A DNA stretch of 64,000 nucleotides from positions 49,160 through 113,159 of the forward strand of contig JAJOZX010012091.1 in assembly GCA_023014485.1 (NCBI GenBank), written 5' to 3'. The notes beneath the pieces are model-generated. The model ran no database searches and was not told where the DNA came from. It saw only the letters and a program-made list of their open reading frames with translations. Positions within the stretch are counted from its first letter, which is position 1, and the number at the start of each line of letters is the position of its first letter. Source of the DNA: Bathynomus jamesi (lineage: Eukaryota > Arthropoda > Malacostraca > Isopoda > Cirolanidae). The position numbers were made by a program, and so were the translations under genes. Shown one piece after another: positions 20,900 to 30,546 of the stretch.

Positions 20900-23140
20900 G
20901 ACTGGCTGACTGGATGACAGTTACTGACGATTCTCGGATAGTGACACGCACGCTTGTTTCCTTTAAAACTGTAAATCTTTGATCAATTCGTGTACCATTT
21001 TTATTTAAAAATCTTCTGCTACCCTAATCATGTCAAAAACTGTGAAAAGAAAATTAAAGGAAGAGAACAGAGTATTCCATGAAGAATGGGAATTGCAGTA
21101 TTTCATAGTTGCTGAGAAAGATAAAATGATGTGTTTGCTCTACAACGCCATAATTGCAACAGTGAAGCAACACAATGCATATCAGCATTATGCAACTCAT
21201 AAGAACCACAAGTATGCTATATTGGAAGGAGAACCCCGAAAGTCTGCACTTACGAAGATGAAACTTCAAAAGCAGCAACAACAGCAAGTATTTAAAACGA
21301 TGTCAGGCCTAGGGACTGAAATCACTGAAGCAACTTATAAAGTAGCATATACAGTATACTTGGAAAAAGAGGTAAGCCATATAGCGATGTGGAAATCATA
21401 AAATAATGCATTGTTGAAGTTGTAGCCTCTTTAGATTCAGACAAGGTTAACAAATACAAACAACTACCTCTTTCAAGAAGGACCATAACTGATCGGCAAC
21501 ATGAATTAGCCCTCAATATGACTGAACAGCTTCATACAATATGCCAAAGCGAAAATACTTATTATTCGATTGCCTTGGATGAGTTCACTGATATTATTGA
21601 CTCAGCGCAAGTGTCATTTTTTATTCGTGTTATAACTGCAGATTTTCAATACTACGAGGAGTTACTGGCTTTGGGTACCCTTACGGGGAAGACACGTGGA
21701 ATTGACGTCTTGTCTCTCTTCAAAGAAAAATGCCGTGAGGCGAAACTGAATTTATGTAATTTATTAAGTGTATGCACAGATAGTGCACCTTCCATGAGAG
21801 GAAAATGTGCAGGATTTGTTGCGCTACTACAAAAAGAACTGCCAAATCCAGATAGCTTGATTTCCTTTCACTGTATTTTGCATCAACAGAATCTCTGTGC
21901 CAAATCTACTGTTTTAAGTGACACATTAAGTAAAGTTATACGTATTGTGAACTACATTAGAGCAAATGCATCACGACATCGCCAGTTTCGCAATATGTTT
22001 ATGCTTAATGATGAAACATTCAGTGTGGATCTTCCGTATCATTCTAAAGTGCGCTGGTTGTCACAAGGGCAATTCTTTGAAAATCTTTTGTCTTTGCGAA
22101 AACAAATCACAATATTTTTTGAGGAACTCAATGAACCATGTAAATTGTCAAAAAAGAATTTCTGCAGAAATGCTGCATTTTTTTGTGACGTAATGTCAAG
22201 GCAAAATGACCTGAATATTTCTTTGCAAGGTAAAACTAAATCCATATATGAAATGTGGCAAAAAATCCAGGCTTTTCGAAGGAAGCTGCGCTTTTTCAAA
22301 ACTATCCTTACCCGATCGAAACTTTCAGCTGAACACTTCCCTGAACTGGGAAAGGTAATTGATGAAGAAGATACAAGCAAATCATTAAGGGAATGCGATG
22401 TGAAAGAATACACAGCTGTCCTAGACTCCCTGATTGAAGAATACGATGAAAGATTTGAAGATTTTGAGAAACATGACTTCACACTGAAACTAGCTTTCCA
22501 ACCACACCTGGTTGATATCTCCAAAGCACCTGAAGATTTACAGATGGGGTTGATTGAGCTATTAGAAGATAATATCCTTAAGTCTCTATTTGATACTAAG
22601 AAGGATCCTGTTGAAATATGGAAAAATGCCGTTGAATACCCACGTCTGCGCCAACATGCTCGTCGAATGTTGTCTTGTTTCGGCACAACCTACTGTTGTG
22701 AATCAACGTTTTTGTATGTGACTCAAATCAAAACGCGCTTGAGATCTCAGATGACGAATATGCTCCTGTAGGACCAACTAAAACTACGGTTAACGATGTT
22801 GGAACCAAATGTACGACTCCTGTCCCGCAATAAGCAGTCACAAAAAAGTCATTAAATGGTTTATCACTTTTTCACTTAATATTAACATCATTTCACTTAA
22901 TATTAGTTCTATTGTCAATTATCCCCCCCCCCAAAATAAATGCACTTTTCTGAATTTTTTATTTATTATAAAAACCATCACGTATTATCAAGTTTGATTT
23001 AAAATTAGTAAATATGTAGATTGTAGACTAAAATATGACATTTTGTTGTACTGTATATGTTAAATACTCAGCATGCGGCCTAATAGGGTCTTGGTTAAAT
23101 GAAATGCGGCCTTCCAATGAAAAAAGGTTCCCCACCCCTG
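20900..23140 (+). mobile_element. hAT transposon (BED-finger, GTF2IRD2/ZBED-like group), left end missing
   Basis: The right end at 23121-23140 reads AAAAAGGTTCCCCACCCCTG, the characteristic CAGGGGTGGGGAACC-type hAT terminus in inverse. The matching left terminus is not present upstream of the transposase; the tandem repeat at 20.75 kb lies where it would be expected. A nearly complete transposase gene occupies 21030-22768. Without a left end no 8-bp duplication can be checked. Confidence 0.8.
21030..22768 (+). pseudogene. hAT transposase, lightly decayed
   Basis: The N-terminus (MSKTVKRKLKEENRVFHEEW) leads to a BED-type finger reading CLLYNAIIATVKQHNAYQHY...H, where the second Cys of the CX2C pair has become Tyr. 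After EKE a one-base frameshift and a stop near 21403 interrupt the frame. The conserved run LPLSRRTITDRQHELALNMT follows. The frame is then open from 21518 with ALDEFTDIIDSAQVSFFIR (first Asp), CTDSAPSMRGKCAGF (second Asp), CILHQQNLCAK, KVRWLSQGQ (RW) and the dimerisation motif TTYCCESTFLYVTQIKTRLR containing the Glu. A TAG at 22769 precedes DQLKLRLTMLEPNVR, so the last residues are lost. This is the transposase group related to GTF2IRD2, ZBED5 and EPM2AIP1-like proteins. It would be inactive because of the finger and frame lesions. Confidence 0.88.
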
Positions 23141-23189
23141 GGTTAGCCCATGCTTCTTGAGTCAATCAACAGTGTCCTTTGTAGTAGCC

Positions 23190-23340
23190 GTCAAACGATG
23201 TAGTTCTCGCAAATTTAAGGGCGTACAATTAGAACAAGTCGTGATATTTTCGTTGAAACTAACGAAAATATCACAACTTAACCTAACCAATTGTCATGGG
23301 CATGCAGTTGACCTAACCTGGCATTCAATTAACCTTGTAA
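23190..23340 (-). repeat. Inverted-repeat-bearing interspersed repeat, copy B
   Basis: This matches the repeat at 6370-6525 in reverse orientation. It holds a clean hairpin: GTGATATTTTCGTT, six bases, AACGAAAATATCAC. The adjacent TTAACCTAACCAATTGTCAT is shared between the two loci. Confidence 0.6.
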
Positions 23341-23774
23341 TTATATCGGAAAAAAGTGTATACAATAGCAGAAAAATATTAAAAAATTGGCAGACAAATA
23401 AAAATAAATTGCGGGTAAATAATGAAAAAGTACCAATTCACGAGATGTTTACTCCTACCTTCCATCTTTATGCAGTGGTATAATTAGTTTTTATTCAATC
23501 ACCTGGTATACACCCACTTTTCCATCCTTTTTTACATCTACAGCCATGCAACCATCGCTCTACCTCCACATTTGGTCATTTCACTACATACACCATCACC
23601 TCCTATTTACTTTCCTTTCTTCCGGTTGCATATTCGTTCAACTACTTCTAATCTGATGTCTTCCACTCCCTGGTATACACTTCTGTACATACCCCACCAA
23701 AATCAACTGCATCCACAATTGTCCCCTGTTCATCTACCCCACCTACCAATTCGCCAAAATAGTCTTTAAATCTA
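23341..23774. other. Non-coding interval
   Basis: No supported frame, repeat or RNA is seen. It has pyrimidine-rich patches around 23500-23760. Confidence 0.5.
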
Positions 23775-24460
23775 CAGGGTGTCCATAAATGTTTACCCTG
23801 AAAACAGTATGCTCTCATGTTTTAATGACGAATCTTACATCCGTCTTCTTTTTACAGGTGATCTCGTACACACACAGTTTCTGTGCTGGTGTGTTTCGTC
23901 TACCGCATTCGCCGCTAGGAGCGCTGTAGTAGCTGTTCAGTTAAGATGGCGTCTGTGACAGAGAAGGCACAATGTGTTGTGTGGCCTGCAGAAACAATCT
24001 CCTGTCAGTGTTCAGCGAAGGTTCAGAACAAAGTATGGAAAGAATCGGAAAACCCACGTGCCGTAAGGGAGCATATTCGGGGCAGTCCGAAGATCAATGT
24101 CTGGTGTGGACTAATGCATGATCAGATAAATGGTCCTTTCTTCTTCGCTGAGAACACTGTTTCCGCAACTGTGTACCTGGACATGCTCACCAATTACGCC
24201 ATCCGTAATGCGAAAACGCATTACGGATGCAATTGCAACAGTTAACCCACAAATGTTGGAAAATGTGTAGCGTGAGTGTGAATACCCTTTAGACATTTTA
24301 CGTGTCACTAGGGGTGCACATGTGGAAGCTTATTAAGTTCATTAACTATGTATCAAAACTTCGTATGTTTATCTACTTATGATTAAAACTGTGTTTGAAT
24401 ACGAGTGTTTATTTAAAAGTTATAGCATGCTTTAATCAGGGTAATCATTTATGGACACCA
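23775..24460 (+). mobile_element. Deleted mariner-like element with TA target site
   Basis: The ends read CAGGGTGTCCATAAATGTTT and, inverted at 24436-24460, a close counterpart ending GGACACCA, next to TA on both sides. A plus-strand frame at 23946-24245 holds the N-terminal start (MASVTEKAQCVVW) joined to a transposase middle such as SPKINVWCGLMHDQINGPFF and YLDMLTNYA. The rest is missing. At 686 bp it is about half the length of an autonomous mariner. It is non-autonomous. Confidence 0.8.
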
Positions 24461-24472
24461 TATATATATAGT

Positions 24473-24519
<47 letters not shown>

Positions 24520-24544
24520 TATATATGTGTGTGTATATATATAT
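24461..24544. repeat. (TA)n microsatellite tract
   Basis: TA dinucleotides with short interruptions (including GTGTG) join the mariner derivative to the next inverted-repeat element. A second long (TA)n at 27769-27811 lies at the other side of that element, consistent with insertion into one array. Confidence 0.9.
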
Positions 24545-27500
24545 TAGTGTGGACCAAAATGGGGGGTAAATTATAAAGTTGAAGAAATCCTTGTTCCACA
24601 TTAATGCCCTTGTTCCTTTGGACCAGATAGACATGTCAGCAAAATTTTGGTCACATATGAGAATATTTAGGGGTCCCGAGATTTAATGACTTATAAAAAA
24701 TTTCCAATGAATAGGCGCGCTTAGAACATCAATGATCAACTCAACTCTTGAGTTGCAACTTATGAAAAAATTTCTTCTTATTTAAGAAATTTTTGGTGTT
24801 AATAGAGTACAAAAACAATCTTAGATCATTATTTCAGAGAAAATTATTAATAAGGAAAACAAAAATTTTGGATAAAATATATTATCCTTAATTGGTCAAC
24901 TCTAAATTAAAGGCTTTGCCTAATTGGCTTGAACCTTTTAGTTATCCTTTTTATCTCCTAATTTAACTGGTTTATTTTACTATTTCAGAAATTTAATTTT
25001 TTAAACTAAAAATGGCTACTCGTTCTAAAACTAAAGTTTGGCTCATTGGCCATTTATATAAAGATATACTTTGTTGCCGCTTACCTACAAAACTGCAAGT
25101 TTTGCAAAAATATTTCTTCCATCAAAAAGAGGAAAAATTGGGACGAAGAAGATCCATTAATCTTTGCTTAGATGAAGTGATGACCTACTGGGAGAAAGCC
25201 AGGATTCCCACAATGCGTAGAGACAGTGCCATCCGAAAGATTGACTCTTTAATAAGCTGTTATGATAAATTGATGAAAAACAGAAAAAGGCCCGAGGAAA
25301 AATGCCGTATTGAAGAAGCTATGTTTAAAGATGAAATTAAGGCTGAAATTCTTGATATTGGTCACTCTAATGCCCTTTTGATGATGTCAAATGAAGAAGA
25401 CAAGCTTTTCTACTTAAGCCAGCAAGAAGATCCTACACAAAGTAGCATGGGTACAGTAGACCAAATTCTTGCAAAAAGAGAGAAAAGAAGGCTTCATCGT
25501 GAAGAATTAGTGTGAAAGAGCCCTCAAAGAGCAGAAGCGATCTAAAAGATCATTCTTGCCTGCCAATAGAGATGATTTCACATCGTCATCATCATCAACT
25601 AATGACGACAACCTTGAAATGAATTTTCAAGGTCCCTCTGAAGAGCAATTTAAAAAGAAAATGTTGGCTCCTAAAAAGTCAAAGCCTATTGACAAAAATG
25701 TTGTAGCAGCCTATGATAGAATGAATCTTTCCAATCGAGATGCAGCTATGTCTTATGCTGTTGTTGCTCAGTCTTTGGGCCATAATTTGGAAAACATTAC
25801 AGTGTCAAAATCTACTATGCTTCGAACTCGTCAAAAGTTACGCAAAGAAATAGCAACAGAATATCAAGAGCAAGCATTTTGTCCTGGAGAGCCTTTAGTT
25901 CTTCATTGGGATGGAAAAATGCTCCCAGAGATATCAGGTTAGTTTTTTTTGATTAATTTAGCATATTTATATTTTATCTCTCAGGTGAAAAACTTAGTTG
26001 TGGGTCTGGTTTTCACACCTAGGCAATGTGTTATTATCTGGTTGGTTTTAATTAAACATTTTGATAGCTAAATTTCCATTTAATTAGGTTACATTTCACT
26101 GTCTGAAGCTAGTTTTCACAATCTACACCATTTTACCTTCAAATTAAAATAAGTCAAGTTTAATTTAAAATTATATATTATATATATATATAAATATATT
26201 ATATATAAAATAAAATATTAAATATAAATATATATAAATTATATATAAATTATATATTTTAACTTTTTCTTGCAGGCGAAGGAAGAACGGAAAGGATTGC
26301 AGTGTTAGTCAGTGGGAATGGTGAAGAGAAATTGCTGGGAATTCCTAAAGTCACTGCTGGCACGGGTACGGAGATGGCTCGTGTTTGCATTTCTCTCCTG
26401 CAAGAACATGATATGACCCAGAGAATTATTGGGCTGTCATTTGACACAACAGCATCCAATACCGGAATCCATGCTGGAGCTTGCACTAAAATTGAACAAG
26501 AACTTGGAAAAGAGCTTTTATATTTAGCCTGCAGACACCATATTTATGAGATTGTCCTATCTCAAGTCTTCCGGACTTCTATGGGCCATTCCTCTGAACC
26601 TGATATTCCAATCTTCAAAAGATTCAAAACTCAATGGATTTTATGGATCATTCTCAAATCACAACTGCTGTTGATTCCCAAAGCTGCAGAATAATTGAGA
26701 GTTCAAGATTTTAAAAATCAAACAGTCTTAATCATGAAGGAGGCACTCAACTCTAAACAGCCAAGAGATGATTATAAAGAATTTTTTCAACTTGTTCTCT
26801 TGTTTTTTGGAGAAGAAAGCATTTCTAATACTCCCTTGAAGAGACCTGGAGCGTACCATCATGCAAGATGGATGGCAAAAGGAATTTATGCATTTAAGCT
26901 TTTTCTTCTCCAAAATCAATTTAAGATTACTAAAAAAGAACTTGATGCAATAACAGAAATTTGTTTATTTGTTGCATTGGTATACGCAAAATCTTGGGCA
27001 AAAGCTTCTCAACCAGAGGAAGCCCCAAATGTTGATCTTAAATTTTTGCAAGATCTTGCAATAATGGAGGAAAATTCTTTGATATCAAGTGTTATCAAGC
27101 AAGCCCAAAATGCCATTAAACGACATCTGTGGTACCTCTCAGAAACACTTGTTGGATTAAGCTTCTTTGACAAAAGCATATCCCTTGAAGAAAAGGAGCA
27201 AATGCGAAATAATATCAAAATGCCTCCAAGAAATAAGGGACTGAAACGTTTAGAAGCAAAGGTAACCCTAGCTTCTTTTAAAGAAAAGAGGATTTCTGAT
27301 TTTGTTACTTCAAGGACTAAATCTCTTTTTGATGCTCTACATCTCAATTCTCTCTTCACTGAAAATTCTGCATCAACATGGGGAATAGATCCTGAGTACC
27401 AAAGAGGCTGTGCTAGAGTTCGTGCCCTTAGAGTGACAAATGACACAGCTGAGCGGGGTGTTGCATTGATTGAAAAATTTAATCAAGCAGTGACAACTAA

Positions 27501-27760
27501 AGAAGAGGACAAACAATACCTGCTCAAAACAGTTTTCAAGAATCGTAAAGAATTTCCAACAAAAAATAAAGCAGAACTTATGAAAATGAGGAAAAACTAA
27601 TTTTTTCAGCATTAAAAGGAAAAGTGCAATTTTCTCGGGACCCCTAAAACTTGACGTAGAGGTTGTTTCAAATTTTGTAATTTGATTAACGTAAGCAAAC
27701 GGAATAACATTACTCATGTGGAACAAAGATTTTTAAACCTTCATTTTTTTGGTCCACACT
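24545..27760 (+). mobile_element. 3.2-kb DNA transposon with a hAT-like DDE gene of an uncharacterised family
   Basis: The ends are AGTGTGGACCAAAA at 24545 and its exact reverse complement ending at 27760. Inverted similarity continues inward with AAATCYTTGTTCCACA and with AGGGGTCCCGAGA about 115-125 bp from each tip, so the inverted repeats are about 130 bp and imperfect. Flanks are (TA)n and no unambiguous target duplication is visible. The single gene inside (25012-27600) has an intron. The combination indicates a DNA transposon rather than a host gene, although I do not recognise a named family for it. Confidence 0.78.
25012..27600 (+). pseudogene. hAT-like DDE protein with GT-AG intron, lightly decayed
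   Basis: The ATG at 25012 opens MATRSKTKVWLIGHLYKDIL. A one-base frameshift near 25510 separates the N-terminal 167 residues from SSSSSTNDDNLEMNFQ, LSNRDAAMSYAVVAQSLGHN and VLHWDGKMLPEIS. An intron at 25938-26275 (CAG/GTTAGT to TTTCTTGCAG/GC) splices in frame to GEGRTERIAVLVSGNGEE. Then come GLSFDTTASNTGIHAGAC, LACRHHIYEIVLSQVF, a TAA near 26692, GAYHHARWMAKGIYAFKLFL, FVALVYAKSW, RHLWYLSETLVGLSFFD and NDTAERGVALIEKFN. I propose the triad as the Asp of WDGK, the Asp of FDTT and the Glu of TAERG, with CRHH and ARW at hAT-like positions. This is inference from motif order. The family is abundant and unnamed in arthropods by my recollection. Only two lesions are present. Confidence 0.72.
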
Positions 27761-27766
27761 AATATA

Positions 27767-27768
<2 letters not shown>

Positions 27769-27811
<43 letters not shown>
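27769..27811. repeat. (TA)n microsatellite between two transposons
   Basis: About 40 bp of TA repeats separates the right terminus of the DDE-like element from the left terminal repeat of the Penelope element. Confidence 0.9.
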
Positions 27812-27816
<5 letters not shown>

Positions 27817-27984
27817 TAAAACCACGAAGGAAAGGAAACACAGAATGGTGCTCAAGCGCATCGTCTAATGACATCCTCAGGAACACTGAAGTACATAAAG
27901 GGTTACAGCCTATATATAGGTTACAGAAAAAAGCTCAAAATGTGTTTTGAACCTTTCTTCGAAACACATTAGTGATGATGCAAA

Positions 27985-29768
27985 AAGTGCCCTTGGATAT
28001 GGTATGTCCTTTTTTATTGTTAAAAAACCTTCGGCTTTACAAATTTCTTACAGTCTCGCTTGTTTTGAAAAAGTGTAATCTCCCTCAGTATTTGTTTAAC
28101 ATAGTTAAAGGCCTTGTTTATAGTGCGGCAAATAGTAGTTACGAAGATAACTTTCCTAAACGTTTCCGCAATAGCCTCTCACAATTAAAAAAGATGGGGA
28201 GCTCCATATTACTAAAGCAGACAAGGCTAACACCATAGTTATTATGGACAAAGTGGACTACATCAGAAAGATGAACGAGCTTCTCCAGGACCCCGCCACA
28301 TACAGCAAACTTAGGAAGAACCCGCAGGATGACGTCATCAAATCATTTAATAGTGGCTTGAAACGCATTCTCAAAGATCACAAGGACTTAATTCCGCTTT
28401 TCATGTCCACTTCACCTTCTCTGCCCTACCTTTACGGTCTTATTAAAACCCACAAACCTGGCAACCCTATGCGCCCTATTAGCAGCTCTGTGGGCTCTAT
28501 TACTTATAAACTCTCCAAATGGCTTGTCAAAGTCCTGTCCCCCATTCTCGGAACTATCTCCGATTCACATTGTAAAAAATTCCATGGATCTTCCTGAAAA
28601 ATTGAATAATGCACGTACTGAAACTAACGATAGATTGATCAGTTTTGACGTTTGTTCATTGTTTACAAAAGTGCCGATTGACGATATGCTTGACTTTCTC
28701 CCGAGAATTACATAAGTATGACCTGCCACTACCTTCACACATTGTTTTGGAACTTATTAAGCTTTGCATCAAAGACTGTAAATTCACTTTCAATAACGAG
28801 TATTATCAACAAGTTTTTGGGATGGCCATGGGCAACCCCCCCCCGAGAATCCTGGGGGTTGGCATCCCTTGGTTGTGGTACGTCGACGATATTTTGTGTA
28901 TCTGGCCCATGAATCGTGACCTGGATAACTTCCTCCTTCAGTTAAATGATCAAGTCCCCTCCATTAAGTTTACTTTAGAAGTGGAACAAAACAAATCAAT
29001 CCCATTTTTGGATGTGCGTGTACATAGGGAAAGCCCAGGTTTTAAGTTTAGTATCTATCGGAAAAAAACAAAATTTGTCCTACGTACATTTTTACTCGGG
29101 ACATGACACCCCGACTAAGAAGGCCATTTTTTCTTCAATGTTTCTCCGCGCGCTTAGGATCGCCAGTCCGGAATACATCGATGGCGAATTGGAAAAAATC
29201 AACGGTATTGGAAGTGATCTGTTATCCATCTGCGTTTATGGAATCTTGTCTCAACAAGGCAAAACGAACTTTCTATTGTGTCAATAATAACACTCGTACT
29301 TTGTCAAAAAATATTTTAGTACTTCCATTTTTCCCGGGCTTTTTAGGCATTGCTAATGTACTTAAACTTTTGGATATTAATGTAGTATTTTCATATAACA
29401 ATATTGTGAAAAATATCATAGTAAAAAATAGCCCTACCAATAATTCAGGCATTATCTATAAAATTGGTTGTAAACAATGTGATTCCTTTTACATAGGTCA
29501 GACGGGAAAGGATTTGCACACACGTATAAAACAGCATCAATATTCCGTTAGAACAGGACAGTCGTCCAGTGCCTTTTTTGTCCATTTGTCAGAGTTATCC
29601 CACTGTATTGATTGGAATAGTGCTTCAGTTTTATTTCACTCTAGCAACATTGTTAATAGAAATATTCTTGAGTCTGCCATTATCCAACTTACAAATAACC
29701 AACATAAGCAAAGGTCTTTTTCAACTCGATCCTGTTGTTTTGAATTCCTTCAGAACAGATTTAGATAA
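27985..29768 (+). pseudogene. Penelope reverse transcriptase and GIY-YIG endonuclease, deleted
   Basis: Pieces in three frames form one protein. KPGNPMRPISSSVGSITYKL (about 28455) and NDRLISFDVCSLFTKVPID (about 28630) are RT motifs. FGMAMGNPP (28820) is followed directly by LWYVDDILCIW (28875), so roughly 40-60 residues between the PLSP-type motif and the catalytic YVDD have been lost. IPFLDVRVHRESPGFKFSIY and FYSGHDTPTKKAIF follow. The C-terminal endonuclease has IIYKIGCKQCDSFYIGQTGK (GIY-YIG with the Penelope CX2C pair), then DLHTRIKQHQYSV, and NRNILESAIIQL bearing the distal Glu. It would prime reverse transcription at a nick. Frameshifts and the deletion make it inactive. Confidence 0.88.
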
Positions 29769-30157
29769 GAAGGGCAGAACGCTAAATCTTTGGTAAACTT
29801 GTATGCTACTCAAATAACTTGTATTTTTTAAAATTTATTTTTATATACATCGAACCTAAACAAGAAGGACAAAGTGCTAAAACCCAGGCAGATTTCCAGT
29901 ATAAATTTTTTTTTTATTATTTATTTATTTTTTTTTCTATAACATTGGTTGGAAACAATTCATTTGATCTTGTGCTAATCTTGTGCTAAAAATCGGTAGT
30001 TTTTCCTCACAAATTTGTACGCTCCTCCCACAATCCTTTAATGTTTAATAATTTTTTAATTTTTTTTTTCCCTCTGCGTTTATTGTATATATATATATAT
30101 ATAGTTGTTGTTTTTCTGTAACCTATATATAGGCTGTAACCCTTTATGTACTTCAGT

Positions 30158-30195
30158 GTTCCTGAGGATGTCATTAGACGAAAGCGCTTGAGCAC
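30158..30195 (+). ncRNA. Hammerhead-like ribozyme motif in Penelope right pLTR
   Basis: CTGAGGA at 30162-30168 and GAAA at 30180-30183 flank a small hairpin (GTC, loop ATTA, GAC) as in a hammerhead core. Hammerhead motifs are known in Penelope pLTRs. One unpaired T sits between CTGAGGA and the stem, so the fold is not textbook. In the left repeat the GAAA has changed (GATG), so only this copy keeps the core. Cleavage site and stem III were not established. Confidence 0.45.
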
Positions 30196-30271
30196 CATTC
30201 TGTGTTTCCTTTCCTTCGTGGTTTTATTCATCATAAATATTTTTCACGTGTTACTTTCGTGAAATAATTTT

Positions 30272-30275
<4 letters not shown>

Positions 30276-30346
<71 letters not shown>
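30276..30346. repeat. (TA)n(CA)n microsatellite
   Basis: About 55 bp of TA dinucleotides is followed by CACACA. Short hydrophobic frames here only encode Tyr-Ile or Val-Cys repeats and are not genes. Confidence 0.95.
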
Positions 30347-30546
30347 AGGACTCCATAATTCTCAAGTGTGTTTCATTTTGCAAGGTGGTTAAAATTGAGA
30401 GTTTGTTATGAAATGGATGGTTGTCACTTTCACAGTGTTCACGGATTGAGGATTTGGCTGGTTTACTCAGTGGCAAAGAAGTGCAACTACTAATGTTACG
30501 CTGCTCATCGACCCGTACCTTAAGTACGAGCAAGTGTTTCAGGTCT

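Larger units (their letters stand above)
27812..30232 (+). mobile_element. Penelope-like retroelement with inverted terminal repeats
   Basis: About 120 bp at 27812-27933 is the near-exact reverse complement of 30111-30232 (shared core CACAGAATGGTGCTCAAGCG). Such terminal repeats, direct or inverted, are the pLTRs of Penelope-like elements. Between them one plus-strand gene encodes reverse transcriptase and a GIY-YIG endonuclease. A hammerhead-like motif is intact in the right repeat and altered in the left. Both ends abut (TA)n. The copy is defective by internal deletion. Confidence 0.88.
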
